DNA of 64,000 nt, from positions 1-64,000 of the forward strand of contig JAIUNQ010000001.1 of NCBI GenBank assembly GCA_020161475.1, read 5' to 3'. Positions 26,372 to 33,842 of this stretch are shown here, in pieces. The stretch comes from Pseudomonadota bacterium (GTDB lineage Bacteria; Pseudomonadota; Alphaproteobacteria; Rhizobiales; Beijerinckiaceae). The position numbers and the translations under genes are program-made. The stretch's first letter is position 1; every line of letters begins with the position of its first letter. The notes below the pieces were generated by a model. That model searched no databases, was not told the DNA's origin, and saw nothing but the letters and a program-made list of their open reading frames with translations.

Positions 26372-27172
26372 TCAACCCTCTTCGGCGGTCTTTGCGTAGA
26401 GGCCGTCAAGAACCTTGACGAAGTGCGCGCGCACCGCATCGTCGCATTGGCAGGCGGTGCGGGCCAAGCGGTCCTGATCGCGGATCAGCAAGTGTCCGCG
26501 CCGCGTCATGATGATCTCTTCCGCCCGGAAACGCGCCAGTACGCGCGCGACATAGCTGCGCCCGACGCCCAGAAGCGCGCCCAGTTGCTCCTGCGTCAGG
26601 GGAACGCGGTCGCCCTTGGTGCGTGTCAGCGCGGAAACCAGCCATTTGGCCGAGCGCTGCTCGATGGAATGGGTGGCGTTGCACGCCGCGCTTTGGAATA
26701 TCTGCGCCAGCAGGCATTCCGCATAGCGCGAGAAAAGGTTGCGCACACCGGCGGACTCCGCCTTGATCCGGTCCAGCTCCGCCAGTGGCATCCGATAGAA
26801 CATGCCGGCGAACTGCACGATTCCACGAGAGAAGGCGGGCATGCTGCCATTGCTGACAATGCCGCCCACCGCGCCTTCGCGCCCGATGAGGCCCGCCTCG
26901 ACGATATTCCCATCGCCAAGAACAATGCGGAACGACGCCATGGCCTCGTGGCAGGGAAAATAGACAAACTCGATGTCCTTGCCCGGCTCATGGAGCACGT
27001 CATCGCGCTCCCCGGCCCAGCCATCAAGGTGCGGCTGAAGAAGGGCATAATCGGGCGCCGATAACCGTTGCAGCAGACAATTGCCGATGGTGTCTGCGGC
27101 AGGGGCCGGGCATGCAATTGGGCGCGTGATCATGGCAACAGCATCTCTGGCTGCATCGAGAGGCAGACGCAT
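26372..27172 (-). CDS. Crp/Fnr-family transcriptional regulator
   Basis: Regulator of 266 residues. A cyclic-nucleotide-binding-like beta domain (about 35-150, with EFVYFPCHEAMASFRIVLGDGN and GREGAVGG) is followed by a Crp-type winged helix (LTQEQLGALLGVGRSYVARVLARFRAEEIIMTRRGHLLI). There is no Fnr-type N-terminal cysteine cluster; the cysteines present are scattered. Its start is uncertain: neither the ATG at 27172 nor one 13 codons later has a good ribosome site. It converges with the cysB-like gene, with stops seven bases apart. Confidence 0.85.
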   Translation of the reverse strand: MRLPLDAARDAVAMITRPIACPAPAADTIGNCLLQRLSAPDYALLQPHLDGWAGERDDVLHEPGKDIEFVYFPCHEAMASFRIVLGDGNIVEAGLIGREGAVGGIVSNGSMPAFSRGIVQFAGMFYRMPLAELDRIKAESAGVRNLFSRYAECLLAQIFQSAACNATHSIEQRSAKWLVSALTRTKGDRVPLTQEQLGALLGVGRSYVARVLARFRAEEIIMTRRGHLLIRDQDRLARTACQCDDAVRAHFVKVLDGLYAKTAEEG

Positions 27173-27741
27173 AATTTAGTTTGGCATTCATGCAAATTAA
27201 TTTTTGATTGTTCCAAGCCTCCTTCGGATGGCGCGGGTCTGAAGCGTAACTAAACGGGCGCGTGCGACGCCCCGAAAACGGGCGTAAAACACAACAAATT
27301 GGCTGGGTGTAGATATTTTTTTGGTTAAAAATTCGTAGCTTGGCCGTTAAGGCATTTCGAAAAATTCTTTATATGAGTAAGTCTTCATAAAAAGCTCTGG
27401 TTGTCCGGAAGGGTGTTTTTGCGCTCACAGGTAAGCCCAGGCACGCAAGGCGCTGTGTCGCGATCGGTCGATATACGTTCGAATCAAAGGCAAAATTGCA
27501 CGGCTTGGTTGTTTGTGCGGTGCGATGGGTTGAGCGCAGCGTGAAAACTCGCTGCGCGCGGGCAGTATTTCCGTGAAAGTCGCAGAACTTTTCGGGCTTT
27601 GACGCGTTGGTCCCTTTTACGTCAGCTCTGCTGAGCGTCGGCAGGAGCGCGCCGGCTGTCCAGCCACCGTGGCGCTTGGGTAAGTTTCTGCCACTCAACG
27701 GAGAAGCTGCTCCCGTCGGGGCTTTTAATTGCGCCAGTGAG
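27173..27741. other. Intergenic stretch, no gene recognised
   Basis: About 570 bases upstream of the Crp/Fnr gene. The part at 27173-27400 is AT-richer than its surroundings and probably holds the regulator promoter. The open frames here (e.g. 27369-27770 minus) have no ribosome sites and read as low-complexity shadow sequence. Confidence 0.6.
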
Positions 27742-27774
27742 AACAAAAACAACGGGATGCCATGGGGCATCCCG
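27742..27774 (-). terminator. Terminator of the DUF1328 gene
   Basis: On the minus strand a 9-bp perfect stem (CGGGATGCC/GGCATCCCG, arms 27753-27761 and 27766-27774) is followed by TTGTTTTTGTT. Confidence 0.75.
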
Positions 27775-27827
27775 CTGCTCGACCGCGCGAAAGGGAGGGG
27801 CGTGCCCCTTGCGCAGAGCCTTAAGTG

Positions 27828-28004
27828 TCAGGCGTTGCGGCGAAGCAAGCCGACAACGGCCGAGACGACGAACAGGATGATCGCCGCCCAGAACAGAAGG
27901 CGTGCACCGCCCATCGCGGTGCCGGCGACGCCGCCGAAGCCGAAGAAGGCGGCCGCCAGCGCAATCACCAGAAAAACGACAGCATAATGAAGAAGATTTC
28001 CCAT
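27828..28004 (-). CDS. DUF1328 (YtjA-like) small membrane protein
   Basis: Membrane protein of 58 residues with two hydrophobic helices: LLHYAVVFLVIALAAAFFGFGGVAG, then LFWAAIILFVVSAVVGLL. The FGFGGVAGTA turn is the family hallmark. Function is unknown; relatives are commonly stress-induced. The start follows GAGGAGCAAACC. A canonical EcfG promoter lies 56-81 bases upstream of the ATG, divergent from that of the CsbD-like gene, so it belongs to the general stress regulon. Confidence 0.85.
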   Translation of the reverse strand: MGNLLHYAVVFLVIALAAAFFGFGGVAGTAMGGARLLFWAAIILFVVSAVVGLLRRNA

Positions 28005-28059
28005 GGTTTGCTCCTCGAAACAGGGCCCATCACCTCTGGTGCCCGTATGTTGGGAGTTA

Positions 28060-28085
28060 AACGGCTGGACCGGCCAAAGAGTTCC
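28060..28085 (-). promoter_or_regulatory. EcfG promoter (DUF1328 gene)
   Basis: Minus strand GGAAC (28081-28085), 17-base spacer, CGTT (28060-28063): a full match to the general stress response consensus. Confidence 0.85.
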
Positions 28086-28193
28086 GCCTGCCGTTGAATT
28101 TCTTGATCAGGTTCTTCTCTGTTCGGGTGCTGAAAAATCCTACGATTTTGGGAGAAAAAACCATGAAAAACAGGGTGATAAGGGTTGCCTGAA

Positions 28194-28218
28194 GGAACGT
28201 TTCTGGTTGTGGCGCGTT
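28194..28218 (+). promoter_or_regulatory. EcfG promoter (CsbD-like gene)
   Basis: GGAAC (28194-28198), 16-base spacer, CGTT (28215-28218), about 87 bases upstream of the start codon. Confidence 0.85.
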
Positions 28219-28304
28219 GATAAGGTATGGGGCGCGGCATTCGTGCACGCCCATCCGGTGGCAGCGAGCCCCGGTCTTTTTCAACCAGCCGAAAGGATGT
28301 TCCG

Positions 28305-28496
28305 ATGAGCAGCACGACCGACAAGATCAAGGGTCTCGCCAATGAAGCGGCGGGCAAGGTGAAACAGGCTGCGGGCAAGGCGCTCGACAAGCCGGAGCTG
28401 GAGGCCGAGGGCGCCGTGCAGGAGACCAAGGGCAAGGTTCAGCAGGCGGTCGGCAAGGCCAAGGATGCCGTCAAGGGCGCGGTCGATCGCGCCTGA
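28305..28496 (+). CDS. CsbD-like stress protein
   Basis: Hydrophilic helical protein of 63 residues. It opens [24 protein letters not shown] and continues with repeated [12 protein letters not shown] heptad-like units, the CsbD family pattern (UPF0337). Members are abundant stress-induced proteins of unknown biochemical role. The start MSSTTDK follows GAAAGGATGTTCCG; a 26-codon-longer reading covers the leader. It has its own EcfG promoter and a strong terminator, so it is monocistronic. Confidence 0.92.
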   Translation: MSSTTDKIKGLANEAAGKVKQAAGKALDKPELEAEGAVQETKGKVQQAVGKAKDAVKGAVDRA

Positions 28497-28516
28497 GGTA
28501 AGGCAAAATCTCAAGG

Positions 28517-28542
28517 CAAAGGGCGGCGCGGGCCGCCCTTTT
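28517..28542 (+). terminator. Terminator of the CsbD-like gene
   Basis: GGGCGGC-GCGG-GCCGCCC followed by TTTTCT, 21-46 bases after the stop codon. Confidence 0.85.
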
Positions 28543-28561
28543 CTATTGCTGCCTCTGAGGC

Positions 28562-28587
28562 AAAAAAAAGCCCGCCGAAGCGGGCTT
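28562..28587 (-). terminator. Terminator of the 57-residue secreted protein gene
   Basis: On the minus strand GCCCGC-TTCG-GCGGGC is followed by eight T residues. Confidence 0.85.
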
Positions 28588-28624
28588 GTCCCTGCCGGGG
28601 GCGCAGGGAGGAGGTGGGATACCT

Positions 28625-28798
28625 TCACTTCAGCTTGAGCACAGGGAGGGGGGAGGCGGCGTTCTGCTGCTTCTGGATCATCGGCAGTGCGGTGTCCGTG
28701 CTGCCGCTCTGTGCGTTGGCGGTCACGGCCCAGAAGGCCAGCAGCGAAGCGCCGGCGAGACCGGCGAGAACAGCCTGGGTTCGGGTTGCGCGTTGCAT
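28625..28798 (-). CDS. Small exported protein of unknown function (EcfG regulon)
   Basis: Predicted 57-residue protein with a clear signal peptide (MQRATRTQAVLAGLAGASLL through TANAQ, cleavage near residue 30). That leaves a mature peptide of about 27 residues rich in Ser, Gln and Pro, ending LPVLKLK. A ribosome site (AGAGGAT) precedes the ATG. The gene is bracketed by a consensus EcfG promoter and a strong terminator, which makes a real, stress-induced gene likely although no family is recognised. Confidence 0.7.
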   Translation of the reverse strand: MQRATRTQAVLAGLAGASLLAFWAVTANAQSGSTDTALPMIQKQQNAASPLPVLKLK

Positions 28799-28863
28799 GG
28801 TCTGATCCTCTTCTGTTGGTCGGCGCGGCGTGGAACAGCGCGCCTAAGTTTATTTGAGAGATA

Positions 28864-28888
28864 AACGTGCAGCGAAGCACAAGGTTCC
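28864..28888 (-). promoter_or_regulatory. EcfG promoter (57-residue exported protein)
   Basis: Minus strand GGAAC (28884-28888), 16-base spacer, CGTT (28864-28867). Confidence 0.82.
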
Positions 28889-28965
28889 GCGGTATTGTTG
28901 AAAAATCTACGACTTTCGGGATCGGAGGCACGTTGCCTGCCCGTCATCCGGTCGCTCGGGGCATG

Positions 28966-28990
28966 AAAAAACCGCCCGAAGGCGGCTTTT
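28966..28990 (-). terminator. Terminator of the yqjD/yqjE-like operon
   Basis: On the minus strand GCCGCC-TTCG-GGCGGT followed by TTTTT, about 30 bases after the stop at 29019. Confidence 0.8.
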
Positions 28991-29018
28991 CCACTACTCG
29001 AGCAAGGCTGGGGCCGCG

Positions 29019-29423
29019 TTATTCCTTGCTTGCGAAGCTCCGTCCCGCGAGCACACCGGCGATCAGCATCAACGGCGCGACCTTGATCAGCGAGGGGGCC
29101 AACCTGCGCCCGAGACTCAGCGCCACCGGTGCCGCCGCAAGTGCCATTGCCGTGCGAGTCTGGCGGGATTTGGGCTGACGACGCACCAGCCATGCTGCAA
29201 AGGCCAGCAGGAGCGCGACGATCAACAAGCCGGCGCCGATCAGGATATCCGCCTCCATCGGCCCATAAAGCATGGACAGATGACGCCCGAGGGCGGAGAG
29301 GCCATAGGCCGCCCCGCCGATGCCGAAGACAGCTGCGCCGGCCAAAAGACCCACCGCGCGCAGGTTGCGCCGGGCGACATCGCGCAATTCCAGCCCGGCG
29401 AGGGTGGCAAGCGAGCCGATCAT
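29019..29423 (-). CDS. YqjE-like (phage-holin superfamily) membrane protein
   Basis: Membrane protein of 134 residues with hydrophobic segments near residues 23-46, 58-82 and 112-128. These are separated by basic loops (RRQPKSRQTR). It starts four bases after the stop of a DUF883/YqjD-like gene, the arrangement of yqjD-yqjE in enterobacteria, so a YqjE-type (Phage_holin_3_6) identity is proposed from context and topology. There is no prophage here. It is co-transcribed from the EcfG promoter at 29838-29862. Confidence 0.6.
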   Translation of the reverse strand: MIGSLATLAGLELRDVARRNLRAVGLLAGAAVFGIGGAAYGLSALGRHLSMLYGPMEADILIGAGLLIVALLLAFAAWLVRRQPKSRQTRTAMALAAAPVALSLGRRLAPSLIKVAPLMLIAGVLAGRSFASKE

Positions 29424-29427
29424 GGGC

Positions 29428-29775
29428 TTACTTCCGGCTCAGCAGGCCAAGCGCGATGCCCGCCAGGCCTACCAGCGCCAGCGTGCGCACCGGGCGCTCG
29501 CTCACTTCTTTGACGACGATCTTCTCGATGTCGGAATAGGTGGACTTCGCCTTGTCGGAGATCGTTTCGGTTGAAACGCCGAGCGCATTGATCTTTTCGT
29601 TGAGGCTGGCGACCAGCGCGCTGATCTCCTTCAGGGCCGCATCACCGGCTTCCTCGGCCTTGTCCTGTGCCTTTTCGACAAGGCGCGCGCCCTTGGCGAC
29701 AGCCTCATCGGCCTTGGTGGCCAGATCGTCGCGGGTGGTCTCGGCGGGGGTCTTGAGAAGGGTGGAAAGGCTCAT
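29428..29775 (-). CDS. DUF883 (ElaB/YqjD-like) membrane-anchored protein
   Basis: Protein of 115 residues with a long amphipathic helical region (about 10-85, e.g. TKADEAVAKGARLVEKAQDKAEEAG) and a C-terminal membrane anchor RPVRTLALVGLAGIALGLLSRK, as in ElaB/YqjD. In E. coli such proteins bind ribosomes at the inner membrane in stationary phase (family knowledge). The start MSLSTLLKTP follows AAGGAGCCTTCG; much longer readings have no ribosome site. It carries an EcfG promoter and is coupled to the downstream YqjE-like gene. Confidence 0.8.
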   Translation of the reverse strand: MSLSTLLKTPAETTRDDLATKADEAVAKGARLVEKAQDKAEEAGDAALKEISALVASLNEKINALGVSTETISDKAKSTYSDIEKIVVKEVSERPVRTLALVGLAGIALGLLSRK

Positions 29776-29837
29776 CGAAGGCTCCTTCAGCAGGGTGAAC
29801 ATCAAGCCCGAAGCTTTCTCGGGGTGGCTGAAGGACA

Positions 29838-29862
29838 AACGCCTGAGAATGCGATCGGTTCC
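29838..29862 (-). promoter_or_regulatory. EcfG promoter (yqjD/yqjE-like operon)
   Basis: Minus strand GGAAC (29858-29862), 16-base spacer, CGTT (29838-29841), 63 bases upstream of the ATG. Confidence 0.82.
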
Positions 29863-29908
29863 CGCGAGGGAGATAAAAATTGCCGCATTGAAAAAACCGG
29901 ATACGGGC

Positions 29909-29933
29909 GGAACGATTTGTCGCGCCAAGCATT
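29909..29933 (+). promoter_or_regulatory. Probable EcfG promoter (52-residue membrane protein)
   Basis: GGAAC (29909-29913), 16-base spacer, CATT (29930-29933). The -10 differs from CGTT at one base. It diverges from the promoter at 29838. Confidence 0.55.
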
Positions 29934-29985
29934 GATGGAGGCAGAAAGAGGGTAATGATCGCCCCTGAAATGCGGAGTTACATCC

Positions 29986-30144
29986 ATGAGCGAAGCTATT
30001 CTTGTTGGCGTACTGTGTGCGGGCGTTGCCGTGCTGGCGGTTGCAGTGGCGACACCGCTTTCCGTCGTCTCGGGTGCCGCCATTGCCATTCTCTCCGGCG
30101 CGGCCGGCAGCACCATGATGCTGATCGGGGGCGAGGAAACCTGA
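29986..30144 (+). CDS. Small two-helix membrane protein of unknown function
   Basis: Predicted 52-residue hydrophobic protein beginning MSEAILVGVLCAGVAVLAVA, with a second hydrophobic segment SVVSGAAIAILSGAAGSTMML and an acidic tail GGEET. GGAG lies eight bases before the ATG, an EcfG-like promoter lies upstream and a strong terminator downstream. No family is recognised. The opposite-strand frame here is a shadow without a ribosome site. Confidence 0.6.
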   Translation: MSEAILVGVLCAGVAVLAVAVATPLSVVSGAAIAILSGAAGSTMMLIGGEET

Positions 30145-30170
30145 TCCGCCTCCTCCAGCGCTGTGAGTAC

Positions 30171-30200
30171 AAAAAAGGCGGCCCGCAGGCCGCCCTTTTT
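30171..30200. terminator. Bidirectional terminator between the small membrane gene and ecfG
   Basis: AAAAAAGGCGGC-CCGCAG-GCCGCCCTTTTT has a perfect stem with an A-run on one side and a T-run on the other. It serves both the plus-strand small gene and the minus-strand ecfG operon. Confidence 0.88.
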
Positions 30201-30202
30201 CG

Positions 30203-30715
30203 TCAGGCAATGGCGCCGTCCCAATCCTCGCCATACATCAGCTGGGCGAGGCGCACCCGCGCTCGGTTGACGCGGCTTTTCACAGTGCCCACGGCGCAGC
30301 CGCAGATCTCGGCAGCCTCCTCGTAGGAGAAGCCCGAGGCGCCCACCAGCAGCACGGCTTCGCGCTGCTCGTCCGGCAGCTTGCCCAGCGCCGTTTTCAG
30401 GTCATCGAGCGAGACATGCCCTTCCTGCTCGGCCGGGGTGGAGAGCTGCGCGGCCATCTCGCCGTCGGCATCCTCCACCTCGCGTTTGCGCTTGCGATAC
30501 TGCGAGGCAAAGCTGTTGCGCAAAATGGTGAAAAGCCACGCCTTGATGTTGGTGCCTTCCTGAAAACTGTCGGCATGGGTCCAGGCGCGCATCAGCGTAT
30601 CCTGCACCAGATCGTCGGCTTTTTCGACCTGCCCCGTCAGCGAGATGGCAAAGGCGCGCAAGGACGGCGCACTTTCCAGCAGCGCCCGTGTGAAGTCCCG
30701 GTTCTGGCCACTCAT
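30203..30715 (-). CDS. ecfG: General stress response sigma factor EcfG
   Basis: ECF15-type sigma factor of 170 residues. Region 2 contains QVEKADDLVQDTLMRAWTHADSFQEGTNIKAWLFTILRNSFASQYRKRKREVE, and region 4 contains ALGKLPDEQREAVLLVGASGFSYEEAAEICGCAVGTVKSRVNRARVRLAQLM. These are close to the consensus of alphaproteobacterial EcfG/SigT. Its start codon overlaps the nepR stop, so sigma and anti-sigma are translationally coupled. When PhyR sequesters NepR, EcfG directs transcription from GGAAC-N16/17-CGTT promoters, many of which lie in this window. Confidence 0.95.
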   Translation of the reverse strand: MSGQNRDFTRALLESAPSLRAFAISLTGQVEKADDLVQDTLMRAWTHADSFQEGTNIKAWLFTILRNSFASQYRKRKREVEDADGEMAAQLSTPAEQEGHVSLDDLKTALGKLPDEQREAVLLVGASGFSYEEAAEICGCAVGTVKSRVNRARVRLAQLMYGEDWDGAIA

Positions 30716-30942
30716 CAGCGGTGTCCCGGCTCGTCGTCGCGCTCCTGTTCCGAGCGCTCCTTGGCATCCAGTTCGGCCAGTAGGTCGAGGATGCGGTTGG
30801 GCACCGGTTCGGCCATCAGCTCATCATAGTAGGAGCGCAGTTTCGCGCCGATCAGCGCATCGAGCTTGGCATCCAGACGGTCGGAGGAGGCCCCCTTGGA
30901 TGGGGCAACCGCGCCGTCTTTGGTCTTGTCGAAGTCCGTCAT
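30715..30942 (-). CDS. nepR: Anti-sigma factor NepR
   Basis: Small protein of 75 residues. The conserved NepR core is seen in DRLDAKLDALIGAKLRSYYDELMAEPVPNRILDLLAELD (about residues 21-60), which forms the two helices that clamp EcfG or, alternatively, the sigma-like domain of PhyR. The N- and C-terminal tails are charged and variable, as in the family. It lies between ecfG and the shared promoter region with phyR. Confidence 0.93.
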   Translation of the reverse strand: MTDFDKTKDGAVAPSKGASSDRLDAKLDALIGAKLRSYYDELMAEPVPNRILDLLAELDAKERSEQERDDEPGHR

Positions 30943-31063
30943 GAAAATGTCTGTCCTCGTCCCACCGCTTGGTCACTCCGGGCTTGCCGATAGGGCATTC
31001 AACGCACCTGACGCGTCGGGCACAATCGCCCCCGCGCGCAGCGAAAAAATTTGCGTTGCGATG

Positions 31064-31090
31064 GGAACGTTTCGCGCGGCCAATGGTTCC
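31064..31090. promoter_or_regulatory. Bidirectional EcfG promoter for phyR (+) and nepR-ecfG (-)
   Basis: Plus strand: GGAAC (31064-31068), 16-base spacer, GGTT (31085-31088). Minus strand: GGAAC (31086-31090), 16-base spacer, CGTT (31066-31069). The two promoters occupy the same 27 bases, each -35 overlapping the -10 of the other. The minus-strand match is perfect; the plus-strand -10 has one mismatch. Confidence 0.8.
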
Positions 31091-31127
31091 ATACCTATTC
31101 TGAAGTTTTCTCACCAAGAGGATCGAC

Positions 31128-31913
31128 ATGAGCATCGCGAAACAGGTTGTCTCGCACCTTCCTTACCTGCGCCGCTATGCGCGCGCCCTGTCCGGCTCCC
31201 AGCAGGCCGGGGATGCCTATGTCGTTCAGGTGCTTGAAACGCTGGTGGCGGACACCGGTTCCTTTGATCGTTCTGTTTCCTCGCGCGTCGCGCTCTACAA
31301 GCTCTTCACCCGCATCTGGAACAGCCTGCCGGTGAACGGCGGCCATCGCCCCATGGCGCAGGGAACCGCCGAGCGTCGCCTTGAACAGCTCACGCCGTTT
31401 TCCCGTCAGGCGTTTCTGCTCACCGCCATGGAGCGCTTCGACGAACGCGACGCCGCCGTCATTCTGGGCGTTGACCTCGACGAGCTTCACAAGCTGATTG
31501 CACGCTCGACCCGTGAAATCGCCGATCAGGTGGCCACGAATGTCCTCATCATCGAGGATGAGCCGCTGATCGCGATGGACCTCGAAGCCATCATGGAAGA
31601 GGTTGGCCATACCGTTGTGGGCGTTGCCCGCACCCATGCCGAGGCGATCGAAATCGCTCGCGACAAGGACATCGGCCTCATTCTCGCGGATATCCAGCTC
31701 GCGGATGGCTCCTCCGGCATCGAGGCGGTCAACGAGTTGATTGACTCGGTGGAAGCGCCGGTCATTTTCATCACGGCCTTCCCGGAACGCCTGCTCACCG
31801 GTCAGCGCGCCGAACCCACCTACCTCATCACCAAGCCGTTCCAGGCGTCGCTGGTGACCGCCCTGGCCAGTCAGGCGCTCTTCTTTGGCGAGAAGGCCGA
31901 GAAGGCTGCCTGA
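31128..31913 (+). CDS. phyR: General stress response anti-anti-sigma regulator PhyR
   Basis: Response regulator of 261 residues with an N-terminal sigma-like domain (about 1-130: QVVSHLPYLRRYARALSGSQQAGDAYV through FSRQAFLLTAMERFDERDAAVILG) and a C-terminal receiver. The phospho-acceptor is Asp188 (ILADIQLADGSSG) and the conserved Lys236 lies in ITKPF. The FITAFPERLLTG segment is the FATGUY-type signature. Phosphorylation exposes the sigma-like domain, which captures NepR and frees EcfG. It diverges from nepR-ecfG and is followed by a membrane HWE kinase gene, a likely cognate sensor. Confidence 0.95.
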   Translation: MSIAKQVVSHLPYLRRYARALSGSQQAGDAYVVQVLETLVADTGSFDRSVSSRVALYKLFTRIWNSLPVNGGHRPMAQGTAERRLEQLTPFSRQAFLLTAMERFDERDAAVILGVDLDELHKLIARSTREIADQVATNVLIIEDEPLIAMDLEAIMEEVGHTVVGVARTHAEAIEIARDKDIGLILADIQLADGSSGIEAVNELIDSVEAPVIFITAFPERLLTGQRAEPTYLITKPFQASLVTALASQALFFGEKAEKAA

Positions 31914-31933
31914 TCGAGCGTGCATTTTTGCAC

Positions 31934-31958
31934 GAAACTCGCGGGGCTGTCGGGCGTT
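31934..31958 (+). promoter_or_regulatory. Weak EcfG-like promoter upstream of the HWE kinase gene
   Basis: GAAAC (31934-31938), 16-base spacer, CGTT (31955-31958). There is one mismatch in the -35. A short hairpin (GTGCA-N4-TGCAC) lies just before it, after the phyR stop. Confidence 0.4.
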
Positions 31959-32038
31959 TGATACGGCATCTGCTCCCTTCGCTCGGGGGCGACGTGTCAG
32001 TTTGAAAGGGCGCCCCGGCGCGAGGTCAGGTCCGCAGA

Positions 32039-33763
32039 ATGAGAAAATTCGCACAGGCGATCCGGTCCGAGGGGGTTCCTCGGACCATTGGCAAGCTCGC
32101 CATCGCGACCTTCGCTCTCGGTGCGCTGATGTCCGTCTTTTCCGTCATTTCGGCGCTGCGCATCCGTTCTGAATTGGTGTCCGCCTTTTCCGAAGTGGCC
32201 GCCATGCGCATTGAGCAGGAGGCGACGCACGAGCTGCTCAGCCGCGTGATCGATGCGGAAACAGCGCTGCGTGGTTTTGGCCTGATCGGCGAGGACACTT
32301 TTCTCGAACCCTATACCCGCGCCAAGCTGGAACTGCCGTTCCTGGAGCTGCGGATCACCAAAAATACTGTGCCCGGCGGCCCTTCGCGCGCGCGTTTCGA
32401 TACGCTGCTCAAGGACGCCATGACCACCATCGACGCCTCCATCGTCTCAGCCCGCAAGGCATGGCCCTCCACCGATGGGTTGCGGGCGGATGTGGTGCTG
32501 ATCAAGACCAAGCTGGATCGCTTGCGGGAAGAGGAGCGCTCTCTGAGTGCCCTTCTCACGGAGCGGCTTGATGTGCGCCGCGCCAGAGCGGGCGAAGTGA
32601 TTTCAAAGCTCCTCTTCGCAACCGTCATTCTGGCGATTGGTCTGGTTTTGCTGGCGTTTTCACAGTTGCGCGAAATGGCGATACAGGCCGCGCGCTACCT
32701 CACCTTTGAAAGCGCCAAACGCGCTGAAATCAGCGATCTCAACCGCGAGATGGAACTCTCCCGGCAGGAGCTGGAATCGCTCCATCGGCAGCTTTCGCTG
32801 GCGCTGCGCAGCGCCTCCATTCAGGTTTTCACCCTAACCCCCGAGGCGCAGATCGATTGGGTGGCCGATCCTCAAAGCCATGTCGCGCCCCTGCGCAGCG
32901 CGCCGCAGAATCTGGCCGCGCTGGCCAGTCCAGCGGACCGTCCGGCGCTGCTCGGCGCGCTCGAAGCGGTGTTCGAGCGGGGCGAGGCGAGGGATCTCGA
33001 ACTCAAGATCAGTGATCCGCAGGGCCATGCCCTCTGGTTGCGCCTGCATTTCGCGCCGCCCGGTGGTGCCGCCGGAGAAGCGGATTTCGAGCACCACATC
33101 CTCGGCTGCGCCTTCGACATCACGGCGTTGAAGGAGCGCGAGGAGAACAACTTCTGGCTCATGCGCGAGCTGAGCCACCGTTCGAAGAACCTGCTGGCCA
33201 TCGTGCAATCCATTGCGCGGCAAACCGGGCGTACCACGGCGGACAAGCAGGCCTTTCTCGCCCGCTTTGCCCCGCGCCTTCAGGCGCTCGCGGCCGCGCA
33301 TGATCTTCTGGTGACGACGGATTACGCGGGGGCGGACCTCGTCAGCCTCATCCGCTCGCAGATGGGCGGCAGCGAGGGGTTGATCGGTACGCGCATCACG
33401 CTGGAAGGGCCGAGTGTCACCGTGCGGGCAGAGGCCGCGCAGAACCTCGGCATGGCGCTGCATGAGCTGTTCTCCAATGCGCAGACCCATGGCGCGCTGC
33501 GCAACGCCCTCGGCACGCTGGCCATCCGCTGGCATGTGGAGGCCGAGGGGGTGGACCCTATGCTCGTTCTGGATTGGCAGGAGATCAATGTTCCCCCCGT
33601 GGAAGGCCCCCCCGGCACCGGCTTCGGTGACGTGCTGATCCGCGTCAATCTGCCGCGCTCGCTTGATGGCAAGGTGACGCTGGACCACCTTCCGGAGGGC
33701 ACACGCTGCCATATGCGCCTGCCGTTGCGCCGCCTGCGACCGGAATATGCGGGGCACGCCTGA
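32039..33763 (+). CDS. Membrane HWE-family sensor histidine kinase (CHASE3-PAS)
   Basis: Sensor kinase of 574 residues. The first membrane helix (about 19-41) is followed by a CHASE3-like helical periplasmic domain (about 45-190, with SRVIDAETALRGFGLIGEDTFLEPY). A second helix (about 190-212) leads to a coiled coil and a PAS-like domain (about 260-365). The HWE kinase core has the H-box His380 in ELSHRSKNLLAIVQSIARQT and an N-box NLGMALHELFSNAQTHGALR. Its place immediately downstream of phyR makes it a good candidate PhyK-type input for the stress cascade (inference). Confidence 0.88.
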   Translation: MRKFAQAIRSEGVPRTIGKLAIATFALGALMSVFSVISALRIRSELVSAFSEVAAMRIEQEATHELLSRVIDAETALRGFGLIGEDTFLEPYTRAKLELPFLELRITKNTVPGGPSRARFDTLLKDAMTTIDASIVSARKAWPSTDGLRADVVLIKTKLDRLREEERSLSALLTERLDVRRARAGEVISKLLFATVILAIGLVLLAFSQLREMAIQAARYLTFESAKRAEISDLNREMELSRQELESLHRQLSLALRSASIQVFTLTPEAQIDWVADPQSHVAPLRSAPQNLAALASPADRPALLGALEAVFERGEARDLELKISDPQGHALWLRLHFAPPGGAAGEADFEHHILGCAFDITALKEREENNFWLMRELSHRSKNLLAIVQSIARQTGRTTADKQAFLARFAPRLQALAAAHDLLVTTDYAGADLVSLIRSQMGGSEGLIGTRITLEGPSVTVRAEAAQNLGMALHELFSNAQTHGALRNALGTLAIRWHVEAEGVDPMLVLDWQEINVPPVEGPPGTGFGDVLIRVNLPRSLDGKVTLDHLPEGTRCHMRLPLRRLRPEYAGHA

Positions 33764-33785
33764 AGACGCCAATACGCAGCCCAAG

Positions 33786-33811
33786 GGAACCGAAGGGACG
33801 GCAGCAGCGTT
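33786..33811 (+). promoter_or_regulatory. EcfG promoter (AI-2E family transporter gene)
   Basis: GGAAC (33786-33790), 17-base spacer, CGTT (33808-33811), 32 bases before the ATG. Confidence 0.82.
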
Positions 33812-33842
33812 TCTCCTGCGCAAGCAGGAGGAGTTTTTCCGC

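Noticed and set aside
27369..27770. Minus-strand frame of 133 codons upstream of the Crp/Fnr gene
   Set aside because: It has no ribosome site and an unnatural composition, and it overlaps the DUF1328 terminator.
28723..29193. Minus-strand frame of 156 codons over the small exported gene and terminator
   Set aside because: It crosses a strong terminator, an EcfG promoter and the end of the yqjE-like gene.
29019..29423. Prophage remnant suggested by a holin-like protein
   Set aside because: Holin-superfamily membrane proteins of the YqjE type are chromosomal; no other phage gene is near.
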